A stretch of DNA of 47,144 bases from Fonsecaea monophora. Its lineage: Eukaryota > Ascomycota > Eurotiomycetes > Chaetothyriales > Herpotrichiellaceae. The stretch is from the NCBI RefSeq assembly GCF_001642475.1, contig NW_019174099.1, positions 1 through 47,144 on the forward strand, in the 5' to 3' direction. Shown here in pieces: positions 19,659 through 30,205 of this stretch (the first letter of the stretch is position 1; every line of letters begins with the position of its first letter). Below the pieces are notes generated by a model that was not told the origin of the DNA, did no database searches, and saw only the letters and a program-made list of their open reading frames with translations. A program made the position numbers and the translations under genes.

Positions 19659-21179
19659 TCAGAGGTAAATCACTCCAGGCTGCTGAACAGGTTCATGCTC
19701 ACTCTCTTGTTTAAAACCGGCCGCCTTCTGGTCCTCCCACATAATGTCCGCCTGACGCTCCATGTCTGCAAGAAATTCCTTTGACATGGCGTATGGAGAA
19801 GGAATGAATGCCACATTGTGATCATGAAGTGTCTTTGCGGCCTTGAAAGCGTCGAAGTATCTGGAGAAGTCGGCCTGGGTGATCGAATTGAGTACAGCTT
19901 CTCGACTAGCAACGACACCACCAGAAGCAGTCCCTGCCAACGCATGTGACAAGCGCGGCTCGACTTCGTCATGAATGTAACCGACAAGTGCTTCAACGTG
20001 GAGGGAAAGAAGTGGCAATCCGTCAGCGCAGACCAGAGAAAAGGAGCCCGACCTCCGTGAGGCCTTGGGGGATGACCCGAACCCATTCGTGCCCGCATAG
20101 TCTCTATCATTCGTTCGAAATCTGTGCATCGAAGCTGTTGTTTCCTGACGGCCAGTGGTTGTCGAGGTAATATCTCGCAGGAGAAACAGTGCATCGACGC
20201 TGTCAGGACCAACGTCTGTGGGTTCATTCTCGTCGTCCTGGGGAATCCAAGCGCCGTACTGATTGCGTTTTGGTTTCGGTGGAACGTGGGACCGGATCAG
20301 AATCGGAATTTCCAAAAGGTTGGCAATGCCACTACTCTCTGCTTGGAAGACGGAATCGCAGCCATCGAAGACCTGCTGGTGGTACTTTCCTTTACGCTGA
20401 TAGCTCGTGATGTCTTCGGGGCATGCGATCGCCGTCGTCACAAAGCGTTTCTCCAGAAGACACGAGTCTCTGTATCCTGAACGGTATGCTGAACTGAAGA
20501 AGTCTGCGGCACTTCGTGAATCGCGCATATCGACATCTCGAAAGTGGTCATGCCCATGAGCGCCAACAGTGCCACACATGAGAATTATTGGACCTTTGAG
20601 GTATTTTGAGCAGGCTCCTGATCGGGTGAAAGCTTGCACTGCCAGGTTCGGTGGTTCTTTGGACGTATCGTCCTTGAAGAAGAGAATCTGAGAAGATCCT
20701 TTTCATCACGACATGCATCCCGCGCTTGGATGCTGTTGTGTGCCAAGTAAATACAATCAGTCTCCCCAGCATGGTCAAAGAATGGCTTCGAATCAAATGT
20801 CTCAGAGCCTCCATGCACGATCCAGGTCTTGACCCAAACAAATTTGGGTGGTTGCTTGTCGCCAGGGAAGACGAGTGCCCGCCTAAAATCTACCAAGCCA
20901 ACTTCAGGGAGAAAGTCGTAGAAAATTCTCTCTATTCGCCCGTTCGCTTCTGTCACTTGAGGTTTGGGTTCCTGGAAGGATGGGCAGATGATTTTATGAT
21001 TCTTCCAGTCAAGCTTTTGGCAGTCTACCAGGAGAATTAGCATTAAGCTCGTCAACTCAGCACTACTTTTCGTGCTCTTGGAGCAATAGCGGGCGTCTTT
21101 TGCAGTTGGAGCACACTTTGGTTCCGCGGCGTGGACACATGATACAGGTAGCCTCGAGAGGAAGCGGTCTCAACTCCAT
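19659..21179 (-). pseudogene. MYND zinc-finger protein gene with two frame breaks
   Basis: The minus-strand gene starts at ATG 21,179 (MELRPLPLEATCIMCPRR) and ends at 19,659-19,661. The MYND finger is visible in pieces: CIMC, VCSNCK, then in the next frame DARYCSKS, and after a possible very short intron (21,027-21,066, branch-like TGCTAAT, acceptor GGTAG) CQKLDWKNHKIIC. The frame changes at an A-run read from the minus strand (21,098-21,101), where CSNCK and DARYC need one base fewer. A second change lies near 20,640-20,700, between RDEKDLL and FFKDDTSKEPPNLAVQAF. The C-terminal part (RSAADFFSSAYRSGYRDSC to LADMERQADIMWEDQKAAG) is open for over 300 codons, so the gene is either recently broken or affected by sequence errors in runs. 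MYND fingers bind Pro-rich partners; the C-terminal domain is of unknown function. Length would be near 480-500 residues. Confidence 0.65.
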
Positions 21180-22090
21180 TGTGGGAGACACTGGAGTAGA
21201 CTTTTTTGTACCGGTAGAATCCGTCAGTTGAACCATCATCAGGGCATCATCGAGCGTGTTTACCTCGCAGTGTTAGAGATTGGATGACGAAGCGCTCAGC
21301 CTGCCAGCTAAACTTGTATCTAGTGAGGTGATTTTGATGATAGAGCTCTTTAGAAGAAAGGATAGAGAGTGAGAAGAGGGCGGAGAAAGGTCTCGAGGAA
21401 GAGAGCTTGTGAGCAGAGGAGAAATGGTTAGTGCTGAGGGTTTTCAATTTCACTTTATCTTTAGTAGATTCAAAACAATGCCGCACCCAGGTCAGGTTTG
21501 AGTACGATTCTCGGATATACTTGGCGTTGTTCCCTTCCTACAAAACAAGACATGTAGCTTCGCCGTGTGTCCTGGACAATATGTTCCACTCTTTCGACGC
21601 AATAGGGCTGCATTGTCTCCGTCTGAGTTCCCCCATGGTGATGTGCAGATATCCGCAATCAACCAATTCTTCACGGCGAATGAAGAAAGCAGAGGCCTGT
21701 CTTTCCCTGGGGACTAGAGCCAGCCCCTGGTCACCGATGCGTCTCTGGGTGCTGATGTCGGCATCGCTCAGGACTCTTGGTATCAGTGGGGACGTTGGAG
21801 GGGGCGACGGTCATTTCCAGGTTCTCCAGGGCGAACAGCTCAAGATACGCGGTACGTGGTAAGTGAGGTGGGAGTAACCCCCATGTTTGCACCATTTATA
21901 ATGACGTCATTCTTGGCATTTCGCAGCCTCGCCTTCTGCCTCAGCCTCGCGTCCATCTCGTCTCCAGGTTTCTTCTTGCCAATCAGACTCGACGTTTCTG
22001 TGCGCACGCTGTCCACTTCCTCGTAACGTTACTCAACTCTTGCAGGTATCGAGTACTGGACTGGCACATTCCCGGGGCAGAGCAGCATTG
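21180..22090. other. Divergent promoter region between the MYND gene and the F-box gene
   Basis: The 911 bases contain the composite CRE motif near the F-box gene and no supported gene. A plus-strand frame at 21,431-21,862 overlaps minus-strand frames and shows no family resemblance. Confidence 0.45.
21901..21933. promoter_or_regulatory. Composite motif: palindromic CRE ATGACGTCAT plus CGCAGCCTCGCC
   Basis: ATGACGTCAT (21,901-21,910) is followed eleven bases later by CGCAGCCTCGCC (21,922-21,933), about 160-190 bp upstream of the F-box start codon. AGCCTCG recurs at 21,943. Both words are shared exactly with 17,901-17,931, in the opposite order. Confidence 0.55.
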
Positions 22091-23275
22091 ATGCCTCACC
22101 AATTACATTTCGTTAAGCAGCGACCTTCAACCACCAACCATGCTGCATCACAAGTGCCTAAAATCTTTGACGCCGTGGATAGCGCATCGATCTCATCGAG
22201 TACAGAAAGTATATCCAATCAAACCACGACCTCTGAGGCCAAGACAGACCCTCAGTCCGATGAGGTGCCCATACACTATGTGAACAACGTGGCATACAGG
22301 CGACAGAAAGCCAGTACCGAGAACGACCCTCTGATCGACACCACGGCTGCCCTGGCACTACATTCCAAGAAGACAGCCCGACTTCAAAGACGACAGCAAA
22401 AGAAGCAAGCCCGGAAAGTGCGGTCCGAGGTTCAGTCGTTCCTAGATCTCCCACAAGAGTTACTGTCGATGATACTGAGCTTCCTCCAACCTTCTGATAT
22501 TTTCAATTTACTTCGCCTCAACCAGTCCATGCGCATGTTTATTTCAGATAACGAGCGAGCAATTGCTGATGACATCATGAACCGTCACTATTGGGTCCTT
22601 AGGCAGTGCTTTCCGCCACCTGTGTCACTCGATCAAGTTCCTCCTGTAGCTCGACCAGCGCTTTTGAATGAGCAACGGCAGGGCCGGGGTCGAATCCACA
22701 AGATTCAATATCAACACATCAAACAGATCGATCCCTCGAGTGTGTGCACGTGTATGAGTTGCGTCCTCTCCTGGAACAATCTCAACATTGTCCTCGACCT
22801 TGCTCATTGGCAGAAGAACTTGGAAAACCGCGAACCTTTACCAATAATCCCGCCAGGACGCAATCCAGATTGGAATGTGAAACTTCTGGATCGACATGCT
22901 GCAATTGTCACGAAGGCGACGAGAAGCCCGCTCACCTATGCACGGATCCTGCAAATCCACCTCGACACAACTATCCGCACGATAATCCGTTTTGGCAAAT
23001 GGGAAATGAAAAGAGACAAGACGCGAAGATCTGAGCCTCGCCTGTATCAGCTCACTGATGCAGAAGCCGCCGCGGGGACTGATGAGTTTCTCGAACGCAA
23101 AGGACCACCCAGCTACCAACCACTTTATATGCGCGATAATTATTACACCGTTGGGGCATTTGTGCCACACCGTAAGTGGGACAGGGACGAGCAGAAGTGG
23201 TACTACTATGCGAAATGGCCGCGTCCGCATGAGAATGATTTGAACTGGATCGTGGCGAGGTTCACGCCGAAATAA
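22091..23275 (+). CDS. F-box protein
   Basis: One exon gives 394 residues from ATG 22,091; the frame is open upstream to 22,040 without an ATG. F-box proteins are the substrate adaptors of SCF ubiquitin ligases and bind Skp1 through the F-box. The F-box lies at about 115-155 (SFLDLPQELLSMILSFLQ, PSDIFNLLRLNQSMRMF). It is preceded by a Ser/Thr-rich region and a basic segment (KKTARLQRRQQKKQARK, about 93-112) that could be a nuclear localisation signal. The C-terminal part (residues 160-394) holds Cys-rich VCTCMSCVLSWNNLNIVLD and YYYAKWPRPHENDLNWIVAR. No WD40 or leucine-rich repeats are visible, so the substrate is unknown. A composite CRE motif lies in the promoter. Confidence 0.88.
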   Translation: MPHQLHFVKQRPSTTNHAASQVPKIFDAVDSASISSSTESISNQTTTSEAKTDPQSDEVPIHYVNNVAYRRQKASTENDPLIDTTAALALHSKKTARLQRRQQKKQARKVRSEVQSFLDLPQELLSMILSFLQPSDIFNLLRLNQSMRMFISDNERAIADDIMNRHYWVLRQCFPPPVSLDQVPPVARPALLNEQRQGRGRIHKIQYQHIKQIDPSSVCTCMSCVLSWNNLNIVLDLAHWQKNLENREPLPIIPPGRNPDWNVKLLDRHAAIVTKATRSPLTYARILQIHLDTTIRTIIRFGKWEMKRDKTRRSEPRLYQLTDAEAAAGTDEFLERKGPPSYQPLYMRDNYYTVGAFVPHRKWDRDEQKWYYYAKWPRPHENDLNWIVARFTPK

Positions 23276-23736
23276 TAATGACGAAGAAACGAGCCTGCTT
23301 TGACGCCGGTATCTTTCTCAATTGCTGCAACCATGTTTAGACTGCATGAACCGCCCGTCCGACACGAGACTCGATACTTTGACCATGACCGAAGACTACC
23401 TGCCGTCAGCTCTGAGACGCTTACAACATGGTTCGGCCATTCATGTTAGGCCCGAGTGACCGGATATCGGGCCGTTACCGGTCATGAGAAGCACTCCACC
23501 ATCTGGTTACAGCCAATAACAAACGACGATCGTCATTGTGAATGAAGACTAATTTTAGCAGAGACTGATCCGTGACCGCCTTTTTTCCTGGTGAACCTAT
23601 ATGATAACATGTTGGTCTCACACAGAGACGCCTCTGACAAGATCTCCTTGGCTTTTGTCGGGTGATTGCGGCATGTATACCGAACATTGTCCTGGGTAAA
23701 GGGGGAGACAAAATCGAAGAGAAACTCTTCGACAGG
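23276..23736. other. Intergenic region before the MFS transporter
   Basis: The 461 bases separate two plus-strand genes and should hold the transporter promoter. The transporter frame is open back to 23,662 without an ATG. Nothing else is recognised. Confidence 0.5.
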
Positions 23737-25386
23737 ATGACATCCCATGACGAGTCTGACGGACATACGCGCAAGAGCGAGACGTCCTTGCACGCGACAG
23801 CACAGGATGTCCAACACATTGACTCTGATGCCGTTCAAATAGACGTTGTGGTGCCAAACAAACAACTCGAGTCTCAGTCTGAAGTTACCACAAGCGTCGA
23901 ACGGATCCCAACAAATGACAGACCGTATTCATCGTTCACAAGTCGACAAAAGGCCATCATTGTCCTGGTGGCCACCCTCGGAGGAAGCTTCAGCCCGTTC
24001 AGCACTTTTATCTACTTTCCTGCCATCGATACCATCAGCCACGCCCTGGGTGTGAGCGTCTCCGATGTCAATTTGACCATTACCACATACATGATCTTCC
24101 AAGGCATCTCGCCATCCTTCACTTCGGCCATAGCGGACGACTATGGTCGCCGACCAGCATACATGATCGGATTCACCATTTACCTCTTTGCCAACCTCGG
24201 CCTGGCCCTGAACAAATCCTACGCAGGCCTCCTGGTTCTGAGATGTGTTCAAAGTGCTGGGAGTTCCGGCCTCGTGACCCTGATGCAGGGCACCATGGCA
24301 GACATTGTCACCAGCGCAGAGCGAGGCAAATATATTGCTATTACCAGCCTGGCGAGCATATTAGCACCGAGTCTGGCGCCCATTCTCGGCGGTGTACTGG
24401 CTCAGCATCTGGGATGGCATTCAGTCTTCTGGTTCTTGCTGATCCTAGGTGGGGTGTATTTCGTGCCACTGGCGCTCTTCTTTCCAGAGACCTGCAGATC
24501 GGTGGTTGGAGATGGCTCGATTGAACCGCCAAAGTGGAACAGATGCCTGACGAATTTGTCGAAACAGCAGAAGAAATCGGAGGGAGAAAGCGGATCCGAG
24601 AAAGGCACTCCTCCCGAAGACAAACCTGAGAAGGAGAAGCCCAGTTCGCGACGACGAAAATGGGATGTCTTTGGCTCTCTCACTATTGTCGGTGATCCGG
24701 AGACTGCGATCTTGCTCTTGTACATGGGTATTATCTATGCCGGTTTCTATATCGTCTCGACCAGTCTCACTGTCCAGTTTCACATCATCTACGGGCTGAG
24801 CAGCACTCTGCAAGGACTGCTCTTTATCCCGCAGGTGGTGGGCACGATCTTGGCGACGATAACCAACACGAGGCTCCTCGATAGAAACTTCAAGAGACAC
24901 GCGCTCAAGGCCGGATTGGAGGTTGACCGCAAGAAACAGGGCGACTTGATCAAGATGCCGATCGAGCAGGCCAGACTTGAGATCGGAATGCCCTTTTTTG
25001 CCTTTGGAGCGGTCTTTATCGTCGTCTACGGATGGCTTTTGGAGAAGCGAGTCCACATTGCAGGACCGATTATCATGCTCGGCGCCATAGGATACACCAC
25101 GATGGTCGGGTTCAACACAATCAGCGTGTTGATCATTGACTTGCACCGGAAACGAGCAGCAACGGCCAGCGCAGCGTCGAATCTTGTCCGGTGCCTTTTG
25201 GGTGCAGGGGCGAGCGCTGTTGCTAATCCGATGATTGAGGCGATTGGGAACGGGTGGACTCACACGCTTGTTGGGTTGGTCGAGTTGGCCACACTGCCGC
25301 TCCTGATGGTGACGATGAGGGTTGGAATGAAATGGAGGGCGAAGAAGAGGGAGGATAGAGAGAAAGAGAGAGAGCAGACTGTATGA
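23737..25386 (+). CDS. Major facilitator superfamily transporter, DHA1 drug:H+ antiporter type
   Basis: One exon gives 549 residues from the first in-frame ATG (23,737). A hydrophilic N-terminus (about 1-70) precedes six membrane helices starting at IIVLVATLGGSFSPFSTFIY, a charged central loop (EGESGSEKGTPPEDK and RRRKWD, about 285-312), and six further helices ending near LLMVTMRVGMKW. The loop 2-3 signature ADDYGRRPAYMIG matches MFS motif A, and ILAPSLAPILGGVLAQHLGW matches the TM5 motif C of drug:H+ antiporters. The family exports drugs, polyamines or organic acids in exchange for protons at the plasma or vacuolar membrane; the actual substrate cannot be told. No cluster of biosynthetic genes surrounds it. 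Confidence 0.92.
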   Translation: MTSHDESDGHTRKSETSLHATAQDVQHIDSDAVQIDVVVPNKQLESQSEVTTSVERIPTNDRPYSSFTSRQKAIIVLVATLGGSFSPFSTFIYFPAIDTISHALGVSVSDVNLTITTYMIFQGISPSFTSAIADDYGRRPAYMIGFTIYLFANLGLALNKSYAGLLVLRCVQSAGSSGLVTLMQGTMADIVTSAERGKYIAITSLASILAPSLAPILGGVLAQHLGWHSVFWFLLILGGVYFVPLALFFPETCRSVVGDGSIEPPKWNRCLTNLSKQQKKSEGESGSEKGTPPEDKPEKEKPSSRRRKWDVFGSLTIVGDPETAILLLYMGIIYAGFYIVSTSLTVQFHIIYGLSSTLQGLLFIPQVVGTILATITNTRLLDRNFKRHALKAGLEVDRKKQGDLIKMPIEQARLEIGMPFFAFGAVFIVVYGWLLEKRVHIAGPIIMLGAIGYTTMVGFNTISVLIIDLHRKRAATASAASNLVRCLLGAGASAVANPMIEAIGNGWTHTLVGLVELATLPLLMVTMRVGMKWRAKKREDREKEREQTV

Positions 25387-25921
25387 TAGCTACATTTAGA
25401 CTACTTGTGTACAGTGGAGCATATCCATCAGGGTATTTAGAAGGCAGTCTACCTTCACAATAGAAGGGACTTTGAAGTGTAACTCGTACGGACAAGGCTG
25501 TCATCAAGCGAGCATCCAATCACCAAGCGCAAGGCTCGCACTCCACTTCACATGCGGACGACCACGAGGCTGCGCGAATGAAAGCTTCGGCCAAAAACTG
25601 GGGACAGTTATTGAGCATGGTCATGCCACTCGCCCTCCTCCTCCACCTTGAGCTGCCACACTCTCACTGAATCGGTCAATCAGCCACTGACTAATTACTA
25701 CTCTCATCCTACCTACCTCCTCCCTCCCTCCCTCTCCCTCACTCCATCTTCGTCCTCCTCTGTCCTCCGCCGCCGCAACGATTTCCTCAACCAGGTGCAT
25801 TCATTGACTCCGGCACATACCACACGCACGCAAACACATACACACCGGTTCCGGGAGAAGAGCGAGAAATAAAAACCAAAAAAACCTGCATGCCTACGAA
25901 CCTTTTGTAGCAGGTGTGACG
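25387..25921. other. Intergenic region before PET100
   Basis: The 535 bases include a pyrimidine-rich stretch (CCTACCTACCTCC, then CTCCCTCCCTCCCTCTCC, about 25,709-25,742) that likely belongs to the PET100 promoter, as CT-rich tracts are common there in fungi. No gene is supported. Confidence 0.5.
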
Positions 25922-26447
25922 ATGGCGACGGTTCGCAAATTCCTCGAGCGCACGCTGCGCGGGACGAATCTGGAAATCTTCAAGGTATTTTGTTCCCCGT
26001 GCCATACCATACCATACCCTATTATACCCTACTCCATCCTACCCTATCACTACCTAGGATCCATCAAGTACATTCCCACCCTTACCCGTCCACATCTGAA
26101 TCTTGTTCCTCTTCATGTTTTATCACTCATACCAATCTTACCAATAATCCCCGCGTCGCTAACGTACGTATGTGTGTGTGCGTGTGTGTCCGTGACAGTT
26201 TGGACTCTACCTCTCCTTCCCCATCGGGTACATGTACTACTTTGGCACGAACCTGGAGAACCGCTTCGCCGTGCCGGGCTTCTGGCCCACGCAGGACCAG
26301 TCGCACAAGATCCCCTACGACAAGGACGAGATCCGCGCGGAGATTGAAAGGCATCGAGAGCGGCTGCGGCAAATGCGCCAGAGCGATCAAAACCAGGGCC
26401 AGGGCCAGGGTCAGAGCCAGAGCCAGGAGTCGTCGCAGCAACAATAG
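25922..26447 (+). CDS. PET100: PET100-like cytochrome c oxidase assembly factor
   Basis: Exons 25,922-25,984 and 26,199-26,447 join over a 214-bp intron (donor GTATTT, acceptor GACAG) to give 103 residues, close to the family size. PET100 is a mitochondrial inner-membrane factor needed for complex IV assembly. Exon 1 encodes MATVRKFLERTLRGTNLEIFK; exon 2 continues FGLYLSFPIGYMYYFGTNLE, the single helix with the family's PIGxMYYFGTNL signature, then RFAVPGFWPTQDQSHKIPYD. The C-terminus is a charged helix (EIERHRERLRQMRQ) followed by Gln/Ser repeats ending ESSQQQ, which is longer and more repetitive than the conserved core. The intron contains a GTGTGT run near its 3' end. Frame is kept across the splice. 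Confidence 0.92.
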
Positions 26448-27282
26448 CTTAAAGAGGCCGCTGGAGAGTAGCAGGGCCAAGATGACTTTTTGCCGGACCA
26501 GACAGAGGGGCAGTGCCGGGAATCAGAGTGAGGCGAACTGCGTCAAGCGACTTGACGACGAGCATAAAGAGCAAGAGATGGTCGTTCTGAAATATCTTGG
26601 TCTTCGCCTCGCTTCGCTTCGATGTCCTGTCCCGTCCTGTCGCAGCAGCCATCAGCTACAGCCAGAAGAAGCAGAAGCCAGCCTGCACAGGGTCTCTACA
26701 GCTCCATTCCGCATTCTACAACGATTACATGCATGGCGCCGGCGCAACACCCCCGGGGAAGGGGGGAGAGTCAGAGAGGGAGAAAGGGGCCCTGCCTCCC
26801 TCGCTTCCGTCATTCATGGGATACCTCATGCATGGGGAACTGTTCCCTTGTACAATAACTACATCTATACGGCTTGCGTTGGTTATCCTCCCACGAGACC
26901 AAAAAGTTCGAGCGAGGTACATACACATTATTGACCAGTTGGCGGCGGAATTATGGCCATCTTGAAAGACTGGCAGGACAACTATACAAGGCAATGGTGT
27001 TCCGGTTGATTAAAAGTCTGTATCTGTATCAATGCTTGGAAGCAGTCCACTCAATCTAAAACACGCTTCACAAAAGTTCGAACAAAATCCAGGGCGCTCG
27101 CGACCGCATGTCTGGAACAATCAGCGCGTGGACGCCATATCAAGATTGTTTCCCGTTAATGACAATATCTGGCAGCGATGCGCCGCGTACATTACAAATT
27201 TTCTCTTCTGAGTACCCGGTCCTGAACGCCATTACCACGTGTACTGCTCCAATTAAAGCACATAGGGGGTATCATCAAAGAA
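26448..27282. other. Convergent region between PET100 and the SPT small-subunit-like gene
   Basis: The 835 bases hold the two 3' ends. A plus-strand frame at 26,597-26,965 overlaps other frames and shows no family. I see no other element. Confidence 0.45.
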
Positions 27283-27781
27283 TCAAAGTTCCCTCAAGGT
27301 TTCCCGGGCTGCTTCCACCGCACGCAAGGTTGGAGTCACCACCGACTCTATGGCTCCTGAAGCAACGCGCAAGCCATCTGCCGTGAGAGCAGCTGCTTCC
27401 TGTGACAGGTTTGTTGACGACTTGTAGGCGAATTCACCGGAAATATAGTAGCAGATACGGTGGTAAATGATGACGAGGTGGTTTGGGAGGTAGAGCGTTG
27501 CAGCCGTCACGAGTAGCGAGACCAGCAGGAACAGGATCAAATCTGGACAAAATCAAGTCAGAGACCTGAGCGAGCAAACGGAGAGAAGGAGAGGTAGGAA
27601 ACATACTGAAAATGCACTTTTCCGTCGGTGTGAGCATGTAGAGCGAGAAAGTGACTTCATATTGGTATTTCTTCAACTGCACCCAGTGCAAGAAGGACGA
27701 CATCTGCGATCTCTTACCCTCCTTTGCGACTTTGGCATAGTCGGTGACAGGCATGGTAAAGGCAAGAAGAGGCATCGGCAT
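27283..27781 (-). CDS. Serine palmitoyltransferase small-subunit-like membrane protein
   Basis: Exons 27,607-27,781 and 27,283-27,542 (minus) join over a 64-bp intron (donor GTATGT, acceptor TCCAG) to give 144 residues. The core LKKYQYEVTFSLYMLTPTEK (about 36-55) followed by a hydrophobic helix (LILFLLVSLLVTAATLYLP, about 60-78) matches fungal small-subunit-of-SPT-like proteins, which activate serine palmitoyltransferase, the first enzyme of sphingolipid synthesis, in the ER. The tail (about 95-144, KSSTNLSQEAAALTADG to AVEAARETLREL) is an amphipathic extension not seen in the 70-80-residue yeast and animal subunits. Translation could also begin at Met10 (MPVTDYAKVAK). The gene is fairly certain; the activating function is inferred from family. 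Confidence 0.85.
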
Positions 27782-30205
27782 GAGGTTCGAGCAGGACAGT
27801 CAAAGGGGATTGAGGATCGCGACTTGCGGTGGTCGAGGATATATGAAGTTCCGAGTGTTTCTTCGGGCGGGTGAGTTTAACGGAGAGTCTGAAAGCCCCG
27901 AGGGGAGGTAACAGTTGATCCAATGAGGACAAGGGTCTCTATTGGAAAAGGTCGTGGTAGGTGATGAGGAGCGAGCGCGGCGAATGGTAAACGAGGGTAA
28001 GGGTGAAGGGCGAAGTTGGCGGTGGGCGAAAAAAAGGAGGCTCGGCCCAAAACTCAGCGACGCATGACGCTGAGTGAGAAAAAGGGCTAGGGCGAGAGAG
28101 GGAGCAGAGGCGTGGTTGTCAAGGGTGCAGGAGGTATTGGATAGAGGCAAAGCGAGTGAAGAAGCGAGCGAAAAGGAATTTCTCTAGAAGTTCAAGGGGG
28201 AGATTTCGGTGTCGTGAGGTGCGAAGGAGCGAAGAAGAGCCCCGTTGGATTGAAAGATTTCTGTGCAAGTGACGCCAACGATCGCGCCTTTGTTTGGCGG
28301 GCTGTGGCGCCTTACAAGCAATAAGAAGAATTAACGCGCTGAGTAGATGCGAAAGGGGGAGGGGAGTGGGGGTGGTTTACCAGTAAAGTTTAGGTATGAG
28401 TACCTCGTAGGTACAAGGTGGAAAGGTAGCTTTAGGATCGCTAGATAAAAGAGGGGGCCCCTTGTGAGTGGATGGCACAGGGGGGGTTCCCCGTGGCGTG
28501 AGCATGGATTCACGGCTACGAGTACGGTTAGTTACGAGTAGTTAGGTGGGTGAGCGGGAGGGTGATTAGCTAGGCACGCTAAGGAATGCAATAGGCGGCG
28601 GGGAGGCGCTCGTGGCACCTGGAAATTCGGTGCTCTGGAGTCTGGACTCTAGGTAGGCTTTGGAGGGTAGGTAAGCCTATTCTTCTTAGCCTCCTTGGCC
28701 TCGTTAGGTAATTTCGTCCCCTGGTCATCACTTTACACCCAGTGCCCCTCTTAGCAAGTACTGGCAACTGCACGGGTCAGGGAAGGTACTCCCAGCATGG
28801 ACATATCTCTATACCAACCACATCGTAGCATGCACCGATCCATTTTGCACCATGTATACCAATTCCACTGCACAGTCTGGTCACAGCTTCTTACTCTCGT
28901 ACAAGCTCTAGCTTCTTGTCCTGTATGTATATCTTCGCCCCATCTTCCACGATCTCATCTCACATCTCACATCTCACAGTTCGGCACGGAGACGATTTTT
29001 CTCCTCGACGACCGTCGGTGTCAGGCTCTTTCCACCGCACTTCATAAGGACAAGGACAGACACCGAGTCCGTGCCGGGGTCATCTTTGTGCATACTTGGC
29101 ATGAAATGCCCTCCGGCGGCTCGGAGCGGGAGTCATCATAGTACCTAGGTAATCTCAATCTCGTTCTCATTTGCTTGATTACTCGAAGCTTTTCAGGCAT
29201 CAGCATTGCAAAATCCCCCTTCTGCTGCGGGCTGGTTTGCCTGAACAACACCATGATGTCACAAAAGGAGGTCGACTCGACAGAGATGTGTAAGTCCATT
29301 TTGCACTGCCTCGCTGACTGATTGATCCACCACCTCTAAAATTTACCCGGCCGTGTCCGGCTATCTGGGTCTCGGGTTCATCGATGAATGTGGTAAGGGG
29401 TGTTAGTTTGTGCTTGTTGGGAGAGGACGGTGCGTGAGTATTGAGCAACTCCCATCTCTGAAACGGCATGGTCCTTGCGTGGTTTTGTTGGTTCTAGCTT
29501 GAGGACGGCACAAGCATAAAGGAGTCGACGGCGGAACCGAAAGGCCAACATGCTTGTCGTGCCATCAAGGCTTTCATGGTGAACGCGTGCCACATGCACG
29601 ATCGAGTTGCTCATCATTTCAACGGGGAACTAAGAATTAGGCCCAAGTGGCTGGAACGTGAGACAATCCCACAGCCTTACATCCAAGTTTCCAGCCTTGT
29701 CCGAATAAGGCTGAAAAAGAGACATTGGCCCCTTTCTTTCCATATATTCAGGCCTACGGCCCACCAAATCCACCGACGCCCGAGAGATTCGGTTTCCATC
29801 TACTGCGTACACACCTGGACCATCGCTCAGCTGAGAACAGATAGAAAGGCCCACGGAAATGGCTCCGCCGGAAGCAGTAAGATGCATATGGGAGCTCCTT
29901 CTAGCAAAGACTGTCGAATACCGCGACTACTTCTCTTGAGGTAGGAAGTGAATCCACAGTGATATCGTTTGTTTTGTTAGGTCGTGACAATGTTCTGTGC
30001 TCTATCCATGCGTCCATCTATTTCTTTTTCCTCCAGACTCTACCCAAAAAAGTCCAGCCCCATGCACGTGGCTTCTCTACTACTCTAGTTCCCCAAAGAT
30101 CGCTCATACTCTCAGAGAAAGAAGGGGAAAAAAGAGCCAGCTGCAAAAAGAAAAGCGTTGATGCTTCTTCCCTTTACCCCAGTCTGCTCTTGCTCAATTA
30201 AATCA
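27782..30205. other. Gene-poor 2.4-kb stretch with TAGG/CCTCGTA words
   Basis: No recognisable gene lies here. The left third should hold the promoter of the SPT small-subunit-like gene. Between 28,380 and 28,720 there are many GTAGG, CTAGG and CCTCGTA words of the same kind as in the 11.2, 13.5 and 18.2 kb intergenic regions. The longest frame from an ATG (29,576-29,944, plus) has no family resemblance. The right end is beside the 3' end of the DUF89 remnant. Confidence 0.5.

Noticed and set aside
21431..21862. 143-codon plus-strand frame in the MYND/F-box promoter interval
   Set aside because: Not protein-like in composition, with overlapping minus-strand frames and no ATG-linked promoter evidence.
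23737..25386. MFS transporter as part of a secondary-metabolite or resistance cluster
   Set aside because: Neighbours are an F-box gene and PET100; no biosynthetic enzyme or pathway regulator is nearby.
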